Shown: in pieces, positions 1-6,376 of the stretch
Numbering within the stretch: position 1 is the stretch's first letter
Layout of the letters: each line of letters starts with the position of its first letter
Origin: an uncultured Zoogloea sp.
GTDB taxonomy: Bacteria > Pseudomonadota > Gammaproteobacteria > Burkholderiales > Rhodocyclaceae
Reading direction: 5' to 3'
DNA: 7,851 bases
Assembly (NCBI GenBank): GCA_937967645.1
Contig: CALBTT010000199.1
Span: forward strand, 1 to 7,851
Translations under genes and position numbers: made by a program
Notes under the pieces: generated by a model
Databases searched by the model: none
Seen by the model: only the letters and a program-made list of their open reading frames with translations
What the model was told of the DNA's origin: nothing

Positions 1-130
1 CGCGGTTGATTTCCGTTGACGCCGCGACGGCGGAAAACCGAAGCACGATCCCGACGAGAATAATTCCGGTCGCGCCGACGAGTCCGAGCGGCGCTAAGGT
101 TTTGCCTGTGATTTTTCCGTTGTCGTTCAT
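1..130 (-). CDS. small membrane protein, 5' part only (runs off the left edge)
   Basis: The ATG at 130 opens a frame with no stop to the window edge (43 codons seen). The protein starts MNDNGKITGKTLAPLG and has one strongly hydrophobic stretch at about residues 12-37 (rich in L, V, G, I, A), a likely transmembrane helix. The in-frame TAA three codons upstream makes this ATG the first possible start. The ribosome binding site is poor (only GGAT about 9-12 bases upstream). It lies 48 bp downstream of the LamG-like gene on the same strand, with similar base composition. A short one-helix protein after a LamG-like structural gene would fit a holin or other small phage membrane protein, but I do not recognise the family and the C-terminus is missing. 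The function is not assigned. Confidence 0.45.
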   Translation of the reverse strand, partial: MNDNGKITGKTLAPLGLVGATGIILVGIVLRFSAVAASTEINR

Positions 131-178
131 GGGTGGTTACATCCGAAAAAATATCGCGTCGATGAATTCATCCAGCGG

Positions 179-1456
179 CTACAATCCGCGCGCGATTCGG
201 CGACAGTCGTTCAGGGAGGCAATAGACGATGAACTGAGACACGCGTAGGATAATATGCGACCGTCGAAATGATCGGTCAATATTCCAGCAGTTCTGCGCG
301 ATCCGACGGTGAGCCGATCCGGGGCGGCGGACAAGGCGCAGGCGTTCTCGCCGACCGCCGACCATTCATTCCCGGCATCGTCTACGACATAAAGAATCGC
401 GCCGGTATATACGGCTCGCAGCGTCCGTCCGTCCGCCGCCGCTAACCGCAGCGCGGCATCGCCGACCGATAGAATAGCCGCGCCGTCCGTCGCGCAGACG
501 CATTGAGTCGACCGGTCAATGTATATCCGCCGAGTTATCGATTCCGCCGCGTCGCTCGCTTCGATGAGAACCGCCGAGTCGTTTCGGATGGCGTCAAAGA
601 TGCTGAGCGTTTCAAACCGGACTCCGAGCGCGAGTTCGGATTCGTTCGTCCGGTCGAGGCGCATAATGATATTGCAGCTGTCCGCCGGATATGCGCTCGC
701 TTCCGCTGCGATGGTTTCGGAAAAATCCCGCACTCGGGCTGACTCAAACCGTTTATAGCGCAGTTCCGCGGATTCGGCATCGGATAAAGCGATCGCGTTA
801 TACGCTCGGATCTCGCCGATAAGCCCATAGAAATCCCAAGACGACGCCGTCGAAACATACCGCCCTATCATATTCGGAGTATTGACGATATCGACTCCGG
901 ACGCGTCGTCGATTGTCAGCGTTTGACTGACGCCATTGATGTATATTTTCGATTTCCCGTTATCCATAGCGAAAGCAATAAGATACTCTCTGCCGACGAC
1001 GGGCGTAAAACTGCATTCCGTAACATCGACCCCGGTAATCGCTATCCGTAACCGGTTCGTCGCGCCGGAATAATAAAACGTCAATCGGCCCGTAGCGGAA
1101 ACCCATTGGCTGAATAATCCCGTCGATGTTTTAATGGACGCTGCATCGAACCGGACTCGCAAGCATACCGTCGCCGTCCGCGCTGAAATAATCGCGCTGC
1201 CGTTTTTCAGGTATTCGCCGCCGTCGAAATAGGCGCATTGATTCCCGTCATCCCATTGCTGATACGATTCGTCGCCCGTCCATATCAAATGGTTTGAACC
1301 GCGCTTGTCCTGCGCATCGCCCACTAACGGATAATATGCCGTCAGATTATCCGCGAGCCGCCCGGTATAGACCGGCGCAGGCGCCGATTCAAATAGCCCG
1401 GTCTCGTTATTCGACGCAATATATCCGTATAGAACATCGACATCCGCCGTATCGCC
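179..1456 (-). CDS. LamG/concanavalin A-like domain protein, 5' end lost at the junction
   Basis: This is the downstream part of an open frame that begins at 1915 as an acyl-CoA dehydrogenase; the LamG-like sequence starts near 1430-1456 and stops with TAG at 179. Counting from the M at 1915, residues about 192-388 form one LamG-like jelly-roll domain: AYYPL near its start, KIYINGV in the middle, then GLIGEIRAYNAIALSDAE, the usual closing pattern of such domains. Residues about 410-570 look like a second, more divergent copy (LRAVYTGAILYVVDDAG, then FDGRILSYACLSS). LamG folds usually bind carbohydrate or other ligands and occur in surface proteins and phage tail or structural proteins. No signal peptide or start is visible because the native 5' end is absent; the first internal Met is far in, at residue 317. 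Base composition and codon use differ from everything right of the junction. Phage origin is inference. Confidence 0.6.
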   Translation of the reverse strand, partial: GDTADVDVLYGYIASNNETGLFESAPAPVYTGRLADNLTAYYPLVGDAQDKRGSNHLIWTGDESYQQWDDGNQCAYFDGGEYLKNGSAIISARTATVCLRVRFDAASIKTSTGLFSQWVSATGRLTFYYSGATNRLRIAITGVDVTECSFTPVVGREYLIAFAMDNGKSKIYINGVSQTLTIDDASGVDIVNTPNMIGRYVSTASSWDFYGLIGEIRAYNAIALSDAESAELRYKRFESARVRDFSETIAAEASAYPADSCNIIMRLDRTNESELALGVRFETLSIFDAIRNDSAVLIEASDAAESITRRIYIDRSTQCVCATDGAAILSVGDAALRLAAADGRTLRAVYTGAILYVVDDAGNEWSAVGENACALSAAPDRLTVGSRRTAGILTDHFDGRILSYACLSSSSIASLNDCRRIARGL

Positions 1457-1460
1457 GTCC
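1430..1460. other. composition breakpoint inside an open frame
   Basis: To the right the minus-strand codons are typical of the GC-rich host (GTC CAG GTG CTG GAC). To the left they switch to GAT GTT CTA TAC GGA TAT ATT GCG TCG AAT AAC, as in the rest of the left segment. The protein changes at the same point from ACAD-like (LLDGTAVQVLDGDTAD) to sequence unrelated to that family (VLYGYIASNNETG). The exact join cannot be fixed because GGCGATACGGCGGATGTC would suit either side. A short tandem GATGTCGATGT lies at the join. No insertion sequence, att-like core or terminal inverted repeat is visible here. Confidence 0.7.
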
Positions 1461-1915
1461 AGCACCTGGACCGCCGTACCGTCCAGCAGCCAGCCGTCAC
1501 CCGCCCGGCGGGCCTGGATCTCCAGCGCAGCCGGCGCGACGAAGGGCGACAGGCCGGGGCCGGCGATCACCGTGCTGATCAGGCGCCCCTCCGCCAGGGC
1601 CGGCAGCAGGCGCTGGCAGGCCAGCTCGGTGGCACAGCGGAGCAGCATCGGGTGGCTCAGGGCCACGCCGGTGAACAGCGGCGAGCGGGTGAGCTGACGG
1701 CCGCTCTCCTCCAGCAATACCGCCGCCTCGGCCAGGCCCAGGCCCAGGCCGCCACAGGCTTCCGGCACGATCACCGCCGGCCAGCCCAGGCCGGCGATAC
1801 CCTGCCACAGGGCCATGTCCCCGTCGCGACCGTCGCGGGCGTTGGCGTGGCCGGCCAGATAGGCGGCAGCGGTATCCCGGAGGGCCTGCTGTTCCTCGGA
1901 GCAGATTCCGCTCAT
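1457..1915 (-). CDS. acyl-CoA dehydrogenase, N-terminal part only (broken at the junction)
   Basis: The ATG at 1915 (MSGICSEEQQALRDTAAAYL) follows a good ribosome binding site. About 153 residues match the N-terminal helical domain and start of the middle domain of acyl-CoA dehydrogenases: GLGWPAVIVPEACGGLGLG at 42-60, the helix LAEAAVLLEESGRQL at 61-75, and GDGWLLDGTAVQVLDG at 139-154, the beta-strand segment usually followed by AD and a run of hydrophobic residues. The family is normally about 370-390 residues; the FAD-binding middle remainder, the C-terminal helical domain and the catalytic base are missing. The same frame instead continues into a LamG-like protein. Such proteins oxidise acyl-CoA thioesters at C2-C3 with FAD. 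The close relation to the ALDH upstream suggests side-chain oxidation: aldehyde to acid, then acyl-CoA beta-oxidation. Divergent ACADs of this size are common in steroid side-chain or ring degradation, but the substrate cannot be read from this fragment. Confidence 0.75.
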
Positions 1916-1996
1916 GATGTGACCCTCCTGTCGCTGCGCGACATCCTCCCCAGGGGAGGGAGCGCCCCTTCGGGCGGCCGTGCGGTGGCGCTCATG
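1909..1996 (-). repeat. GC-rich interspersed repeat between ALDH and ACAD, copy B, with flanking 8-bp direct repeats
   Basis: Read on the minus strand, the ALDH stop and ACAD start are separated by 80 bp. This DNA begins AGCGCCACCGCACGGCCGCC and has a central perfect inverted repeat CCTCCCC-T-GGGGAGG, followed by TGTCGCGCAGCGACAGGAGG. Its left half matches the element inside the acetaldehyde dehydrogenase gene at the right end. The octamer CATGAGCG (plus-strand CGCTCATG) occurs at both ends, at 1989-1996 and 1909-1916, like a target-site duplication. The first copy contains the ALDH stop and the second the ACAD start. Between them a 27-codon frame (1995-1912) starts in an ATGA overlap with the ALDH stop and ends in an ATGA overlap with the ACAD start. 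I think it is a by-product of the repeat, not a protein gene, though it could couple translation. Confidence 0.6.
1923..1929 (-). promoter_or_regulatory. ribosome binding site of the acyl-CoA dehydrogenase
   Basis: On the minus strand AGGAGGG lies 7 bases before the ATG at 1915 and fixes that start. It is the 3' end of the GC-rich repeat, so the repeat appears to supply the ribosome binding site. Confidence 0.7.
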
Positions 1997-3416
1997 GCGT
2001 AACCTGCGCTTCCATGGCCGCCAGGAAGTGCTCGCCGTAAGGCGGGAGCATGCCCCACTCGCGGCGCGGGTCGTAGGCGGGTGCCTTGAACACGGTGCGC
2101 ACATGGCTGAACTCGATGAAGCCCTCACGCCCGTGGTAGTGGCCCATGCCGGAGGCCCCGACGCCGCCGAAGGGCGCGTCGTGCATGGCGGCGTGGAACA
2201 TCGCCTCGTTGAGGGTGACCCCGCCGGACAGGGTGTGATCGAGCACCCGCTGCTGCTCGGCGGCGTCTTCGCCGAAGTAGTACAGGGCCAGGGGGCGCGG
2301 GCGGCTGTTGATGTCGTCGATGGCCTCGCCGATCTCGCCATAGCTGCGGATCACCACGGCAGGGCCGAAGATCTCCTCCTGCAGGATGCGCGCGTCGGCC
2401 GGCGGATCGATGACGATGCGCAGCGGGCAGCGGCGGCCGGCCGGCGGCTCGGCCGGGCTCGACTCGACCCGCGCGCCACGGGCGGTGGCATCCGCCAGGT
2501 AGCCCTCGATGCGGGCCAGGTGCGTGTCGTTCACCACCGCGGTGAGGTCGGCGTTGCCGGCCACCGTGGGGAAGAGGCCGGCGAAGGCCGCCTTGAGGGC
2601 CGCCACGAAGGCCTCGCGCTGGTCGCCGGCCACATAGATCACGTCCGGATTGACGCACAGCTGGCCGGCATTGGCCCCCTTGGCGGCGGCGATGCGGAAG
2701 GCCGCGGTGGCCAGGTCGGCGCTGCGCCCGATCAGGGTCGGCGATTTGCCGCCCAGCTCCAGGGTGACGGGCACCAGGTTGGCCGCGGCATTGCGCATGA
2801 CGGCCTTGCCGACCTCGGTGCTGCCGGTGAACACCAGATGGTCGAAGGGCTGGGCGCAGAAGGCCGCCCCCATGTCGGGCCCGCCGGTGACCACGGCCAC
2901 CTCCAGCGGGTCGAACAGGTCGGCCACCGCCTCGGCCACCACCGCGGCGGTGCGCGGCACGATCTCGGAGGGCTTGAGGATGGCCCGGTTGCCGGCCGCG
3001 AGGGCGTAGGCGAGCGGCGCGAAGAGGGTGAACAGGGGGGCGTTCCAGGTGCCGATGATGCCCACCGAGCCCTTGGGCTGGTATTGCACCCAGGCCTCGG
3101 CCCCCAGCTGGTCGTAGGGCATGAAGGGCTGACGCTTGTCGGCAGCCATCCACGGCTCGAAGTGGTCGCGGGCATGCTTGAGGGAGGCCAGCGAGCCGAG
3201 CACGTCGTTCATCAGCGAGAAGCCCGGGTGGCGCCCGCCGAAGTCCTCGTCCATCGCCGCGACAAGGGGCTTGTGGTACTTGACCAGCAGGTCGATGGCG
3301 GTCTGGATGCGGCGGCGGCGGGTGACCGCGTCCACGGCACCGGCGGCGCGGAAGGCCTGCTGCTGAGCCACAAGGCAGGCAGCCAGCTGGGCGGGGGTGT
3401 GGTCGTGTGTGTTCAT
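1992..3416 (-). CDS. coniferyl-aldehyde-dehydrogenase-like NAD(P)-dependent aldehyde dehydrogenase
   Basis: A complete 474-residue cytosolic aldehyde dehydrogenase that oxidises an aldehyde to the carboxylic acid with NAD(P)+. Visible motifs: GTWNAP at 122-127 with the oxyanion-hole Asn125, LKPSE at 147-151, the Rossmann motif FTGSTEVGK at 196-204, general base Glu220 in LELGGKSP, nucleophile Cys254 in GQLCVNPD, and EEIFGP at 347-352. All catalytic residues are present. The length and the C-terminal HYHGREGFIEFSHVRTVFK pattern fit the class-3-like/coniferyl aldehyde dehydrogenase (CalB-type) branch. The start MNTHDHTPAQ is preceded by AGAGGTG and GGAG on the minus strand. It ends in TGA at the edge of the repeat that separates it from the acyl-CoA dehydrogenase, and the two were probably an overlapping pair originally. 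Relatives act on phenylpropanoid aldehydes, terpenoid or fatty aldehydes and, in steroid degraders, side-chain aldehydes. Context favours a catabolic side-chain role; the substrate is not determined. Confidence 0.9.
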   Translation of the reverse strand: MNTHDHTPAQLAACLVAQQQAFRAAGAVDAVTRRRRIQTAIDLLVKYHKPLVAAMDEDFGGRHPGFSLMNDVLGSLASLKHARDHFEPWMAADKRQPFMPYDQLGAEAWVQYQPKGSVGIIGTWNAPLFTLFAPLAYALAAGNRAILKPSEIVPRTAAVVAEAVADLFDPLEVAVVTGGPDMGAAFCAQPFDHLVFTGSTEVGKAVMRNAAANLVPVTLELGGKSPTLIGRSADLATAAFRIAAAKGANAGQLCVNPDVIYVAGDQREAFVAALKAAFAGLFPTVAGNADLTAVVNDTHLARIEGYLADATARGARVESSPAEPPAGRRCPLRIVIDPPADARILQEEIFGPAVVIRSYGEIGEAIDDINSRPRPLALYYFGEDAAEQQRVLDHTLSGGVTLNEAMFHAAMHDAPFGGVGASGMGHYHGREGFIEFSHVRTVFKAPAYDPRREWGMLPPYGEHFLAAMEAQVTP

Positions 3417-3465
3417 GGTCTCCGGATCACCTCTGTGGGGTATGGGGGGAAGTATGGGGGAATCA
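3417..3465 (-). promoter_or_regulatory. ALDH leader with short tandem C-run repeats, possible promoter
   Basis: About 49 bp separate a probable terminator from the ALDH start, so any dedicated ALDH promoter must lie here or in the end of the chemoreceptor gene. On the minus strand it reads TTGATT, then CCCCCATACTT and CCCCCCATAC as an imperfect tandem repeat, then CCCCACAGAGGTG. TTGATT and the second CATACC are 16 bp apart but match sigma-70 poorly at -10. The repeated CCCCCATAC could be a protein-binding direct repeat. No promoter is firmly identified. Confidence 0.25.
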
Positions 3466-3488
3466 AGAAAAAAGGACCGGTCCGGCCT
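3466..3488 (-). terminator. probable intrinsic terminator of the chemoreceptor gene
   Basis: On the minus strand AGGCCG-GAC-CGG(T)CCT forms a short GC-rich stem (6 bp with one bulged T and a 3-base loop), followed directly by TTTTTTCTT. The left arm begins within the TAG stop codon of the chemoreceptor. The stem is short, so termination may be partial. Confidence 0.5.
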
Positions 3489-5142
3489 AGCCCAGCCGGA
3501 AGCGCGCCGACAGGCGGTCTAGGGTCTTGGCCAGCTGATCGAGGCCGGCAGCGGATTCGGCATTGCGGGCGGCGCTGGCGCTGAGCACGGTGGTGCCCTC
3601 GGAGACACTGCTCACCCGGCGGACGATCTCGCGGGTGGCGGCGGACTGCTCCTGCAGCACCTCGCCGATGCTGCGAACGGCGTCGATCACCTGGCTGTTG
3701 CCGGCCCGGATGCCCTCCACCGATTCGCTGGCCCGCGCGGCCAGGCCGGCGCCGGTGCGCACCCGGTCCACCGCCGCCTGCATGCCCGAGGACACGCTGC
3801 GGGTGCGGTGCTGGATGTCGCCGATGGTGGCGGTGATCTCGGCAGTGGACTGGGCGGTGCGCTCGGCCAGCTTGCGCACCTCGTCGGCCACCACGGCAAA
3901 ACCACGGCCCTGCTCGCCGGCCCGGGCCGCCTCGATGGCCGCATTGAGGGCCAGCAGGTTGGTCTGGTCAGCCACGTCGAGGATCACCTGGACCACCCGG
4001 CTGATCTGCTCCGACAGGCTGTCCAGCTCGCGCACGTGGCTGGCGGTGTGCTCCACCACGCTGGCCACGGCGCCCATCTCGTCGGCCATGCTGCGGATGT
4101 GGCGCTCGCTCTCCTCGGAACGGCCGAAGGATTCACGGCTGGTGTGCAGGGAGGCATCCACATGGGCGGCCACCCGGTCGATGGACTGGTCGAGCTCCCG
4201 GGCCGCCTCGGACATGCTGTGCACGGCCTCGGCCTGGGCATCCGCATGGCTGGCCGCATGGGTGGCAGTGGAGGACAGCTGGCGGGCCTCGGTGCCGAGC
4301 TGCTCGACCTGATTGCGCATCTCGTCCACCAGCCGGTGCAGGCCGTCACGCATCTGGCCCACGTCCACCAGCAGGCGGCCGAACTCGTCGCGCCCCAGGG
4401 CGGGCACCGGCTGGGCCAGGTCACCATCGGCGATGGCGCGGGTCACCCTGGCTGCCACGCCGAAGGCCAGCTTCATTCGCCGCAGGGTGCTCACCGCCAT
4501 CAGGGTCCCGGCGAGGGCGCCGATCAGGGCCAGCACCGCATAGGCCAGCACGGTCGCATCGTAGCGTTCGCCCGCCGCCTCGTAGTCCTGGCGGGTGAGG
4601 ACGGACTGGTGATCATGCAAGGCCGCCAGCGCCACCGACGCGGCCTCCCCCGCGGGCTCGCCGGTCTGCACGAAGTAGCTCATGTTGTTGAGGCGGAAGC
4701 TGCCAATGCGCAGCGGGGCCAGCACCTCGTCAAGTTCCTTCGCCCAGTCGGCGTAGCGGGCGGTGAAGGCTTCGCGCAGGCGGGCTTCCTCGGGATCGCG
4801 CGGCGCGGTCTGGAGGGATGCCTTCCAGAGGGCCTCGACGCGCTGGCTGCTGGCGTCGATCTGCTCCAGATAGAAGGCCAGGGGGCGCACATGGGCCGAG
4901 GCGAAGCCACTGTCGGGGTCAAGCTGGAAGGCCAGCAGCACCAGCCGGCGGCTGGCCTGCAGCTGCTGCTCGATGGCCTCGAAGCGCTGCAGCGCAACCA
5001 GTCTTTCCTCATGCACGACACGCAGCGTCTCGCGGGCATGGAACAGGGCATACCAGCCAAAACCGACGGCCGCGAAGAACAGCAGCGTCGCAAGAATGGC
5101 CCATAACCACAGGCGTTGGGCGATGGTGAGCTTGTCGAGCAT
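3487..5142 (-). CDS. methyl-accepting chemotaxis protein
   Basis: Inner-membrane chemoreceptor of 551 residues. From the N-terminus: transmembrane helix 1 at about 11-34 (LWLWAILATLLFFAAVGFGW); a helical periplasmic sensor of about 160 residues that looks like a four-helix bundle, with no PAS or Cache motif seen; transmembrane helix 2 at about 198-219; HAMP at about 219-272; a long coiled-coil signalling domain. The conserved CheA/CheW-binding hairpin tip lies at about 388-432 (ADQTNLLALNAAIEAARAGE followed by GRGFAVVADEVRKLAERTAQS). The protein ends in SARFRLG without an NWETF-type CheR-tethering pentapeptide. The ATG at 5142 is preferred because it puts TM1 at the normal distance from the N-terminus; a GTG at 5232 would add 30 polar residues that do not look like receptor sequence. 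No strong ribosome binding site precedes either. It is divergent from the flavin reductase, so it may sense the pathway substrate or a related compound (inference). Confidence 0.9.
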   Translation of the reverse strand: MLDKLTIAQRLWLWAILATLLFFAAVGFGWYALFHARETLRVVHEERLVALQRFEAIEQQLQASRRLVLLAFQLDPDSGFASAHVRPLAFYLEQIDASSQRVEALWKASLQTAPRDPEEARLREAFTARYADWAKELDEVLAPLRIGSFRLNNMSYFVQTGEPAGEAASVALAALHDHQSVLTRQDYEAAGERYDATVLAYAVLALIGALAGTLMAVSTLRRMKLAFGVAARVTRAIADGDLAQPVPALGRDEFGRLLVDVGQMRDGLHRLVDEMRNQVEQLGTEARQLSSTATHAASHADAQAEAVHSMSEAARELDQSIDRVAAHVDASLHTSRESFGRSEESERHIRSMADEMGAVASVVEHTASHVRELDSLSEQISRVVQVILDVADQTNLLALNAAIEAARAGEQGRGFAVVADEVRKLAERTAQSTAEITATIGDIQHRTRSVSSGMQAAVDRVRTGAGLAARASESVEGIRAGNSQVIDAVRSIGEVLQEQSAATREIVRRVSSVSEGTTVLSASAARNAESAAGLDQLAKTLDRLSARFRLG

Positions 5143-5325
5143 GGAGTGGACCGGGCAGTCGGGTTGATCCGCACCATAGCAAGGGCCGCGGGTCTGCCCA
5201 TCGTCCGATTGGATGAGGTGGAGGCCCGGCACGTCCGGCCGCGCCGTTAGTCCGTTGGGACGATGCCCCGGCCCGGTGCGCTATCGATACTCCGGTCATG
5301 ACCCACTGCCCCAGCGAGGCATGAC
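5143..5325. promoter_or_regulatory. divergent intergenic region between chemoreceptor and flavin reductase
   Basis: This 183-bp space must hold the start signals for both directions. The flavin reductase has GAGG at 5316-5319, 6 bases before its ATG. The nonamer CATGACCCA occurs at 5297-5305 and again at 5325-5333 over the start codon. The first copy opens an 8-codon frame (MTHCPSEA, stop at 5322-5324) ending just before the real ATG. TATGGT on the minus strand (around 5174) is a possible -10 for the chemoreceptor, with no good -35. I found no clear sigma-54 or sigma-28 promoter and no convincing long palindromic operator. Confidence 0.35.
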
Positions 5326-6321
5326 ATGACCCAAGCCAGCTTTGACCCCCAGGCCTTCCGGGCTGCCCTTGGCACCTTCACGACCGGGGTCACCATCATC
5401 ACCACGCGCACCGCCGACGGGGCGCCCGTGGGCATCACCGCCAACAGCTTCAACTCCGTGTCCCTCAATCCGCCGCTGGTGCTGTGGAGCCTGGCCAAGA
5501 CGGCCAGGAGCCTGCCGGTCTTCGAGGAGGGCCTGCACTGGAACGTGCACGTGCTGTCGGCCGGCCAGGAGGCGCTGTCGGGCAGCTTCGCGACCCAGGG
5601 CAGCGACAAGTTCGCCGGGCTGGCGCTGGACCCGGGGATCAGCACCGCCCCGCTGCTGCCGGGCTGCACCGCGCGCTTCCAGTGCCGCACCGCCTTCCGC
5701 TATGACGGCGGCGACCACGTGATCTTCGTCGGCGAGGTGCTGGCCTACGACCGCAGCGAGCTGCCCCCGCTGGTCTATCAGGCCGGCCAGTACGCCATCG
5801 CCGCCCGCAAGCCGCGCCATGAGGTCCGCCTGGGGGCCACGCCGCCGCCGGAATGCAGCTACACCGAAGACTTGCTCGGCTACCTGCTCGGCCGCGCCCA
5901 CTACCAGATGCTTCACGCCCTGCGCCAACTGCTGGCCAGCCATGCCCTGGACGAACCGGCCTTCTTCATTCTGTCCACCCTCAGCGTGCGCGACCGCCTG
6001 AGCCTGGACGAGCTCAACGCCATCATCGGCTACACCGGCTTCGTGGTCACCGCCGCCCAGCTCGACGCCCTGGAGGCCCAGCGCTTCATCGCCCGGGAAG
6101 ACGACGGCGACATGCTGCGCTTCGTGCTCACCGCCGATGGCCGCGAGGCCTCGCTGCGCCAGATCGCCCACGCCAAGGCCGTCGAGGAGGACCTTGCCGA
6201 CACCCTCGGGGCCGGCGACGTGATGGCCCTCAAGCTACTGCTCAAGCGCCTGATCGCCAGTACCGACCCCGGCCTGCCCGACCTGTGGGCGCCCGTACCC
6301 GAACCGGCCGCCCTGGCCTGA
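5326..6321 (+). CDS. flavin reductase with C-terminal MarR-type domain (reductase of a two-component monooxygenase)
   Basis: A 331-residue two-domain protein. Residues about 8-160 are a flavin reductase-like FMN/FAD-binding domain: LGTFTTGVTIITT at 15-27, GITANSFNSVSLNPPLVLWSL at 36-56, VHVLSAGQEALSGSFA at 74-89, GGDHVIFVGEV at 128-138 and PLVYQAGQYA at 148-157. Residues about 180-310 form a MarR-like winged-helix domain: LGYLLGRAHYQM, LDEPAFFILSTLSVRDRLSLDELN, LEAQRFIARED wing, then a long helix ending LKLLLKRLI. This arrangement and length match the C1 reductase of Acinetobacter p-hydroxyphenylacetate 3-hydroxylase, where the MarR-like domain binds the aromatic substrate and relieves autoinhibition. 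By family knowledge it would use NAD(P)H to supply reduced flavin to a separate oxygenase, which is not in this window. The MarR part here probably acts as an effector sensor within the enzyme. It is first in the plus-strand group, 55 bp before the SDR. Steroid (TesA/HsaB-type) and phenol-type partners are both possible. Confidence 0.88.
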   Translation: MTQASFDPQAFRAALGTFTTGVTIITTRTADGAPVGITANSFNSVSLNPPLVLWSLAKTARSLPVFEEGLHWNVHVLSAGQEALSGSFATQGSDKFAGLALDPGISTAPLLPGCTARFQCRTAFRYDGGDHVIFVGEVLAYDRSELPPLVYQAGQYAIAARKPRHEVRLGATPPPECSYTEDLLGYLLGRAHYQMLHALRQLLASHALDEPAFFILSTLSVRDRLSLDELNAIIGYTGFVVTAAQLDALEAQRFIAREDDGDMLRFVLTADGREASLRQIAHAKAVEEDLADTLGAGDVMALKLLLKRLIASTDPGLPDLWAPVPEPAALA

Positions 6322-6376
6322 GCCCGCGTGGCTCCTTCCTACGTTTGCCTCTGACATTGACAGCAAGGATGTTCCG

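Noticed and set aside
161..172. Perfect 12-bp palindrome GATGAATTCATC after the LamG stop
   Set aside because: Too short and isolated to call an operator; the nearby T-run is separated from it and it does not form a terminator.
6..248. Plus-strand 80-codon frame at the left edge
   Set aside because: It lies opposite the small membrane protein and the LamG end; it has no domain and no convincing ribosome binding site.
1916..2341. Upstream extension of the ACAD/LamG frame to 2341
   Set aside because: The extra 142 residues overlap the ALDH gene in another frame and look like its shadow; the ATG at 1915 has a strong ribosome binding site.
1980..3584. Long open frame on the plus strand opposite the ALDH gene
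   Set aside because: It is antisense to a gene with full ALDH motifs; its product is low-complexity (G, H, R, A, V-rich) with no domain, as expected in the shadow frame of a GC-rich gene.
3808..5106. Plus-strand frame opposite the chemoreceptor
   Set aside because: Antisense to the receptor; its H/G/A/L-rich product mirrors the receptor's codons.
5143..5232. GTG at 5232 as the chemoreceptor start
   Set aside because: It would add 30 polar residues before the first transmembrane helix, which is atypical; the ATG at 5142 gives normal topology.
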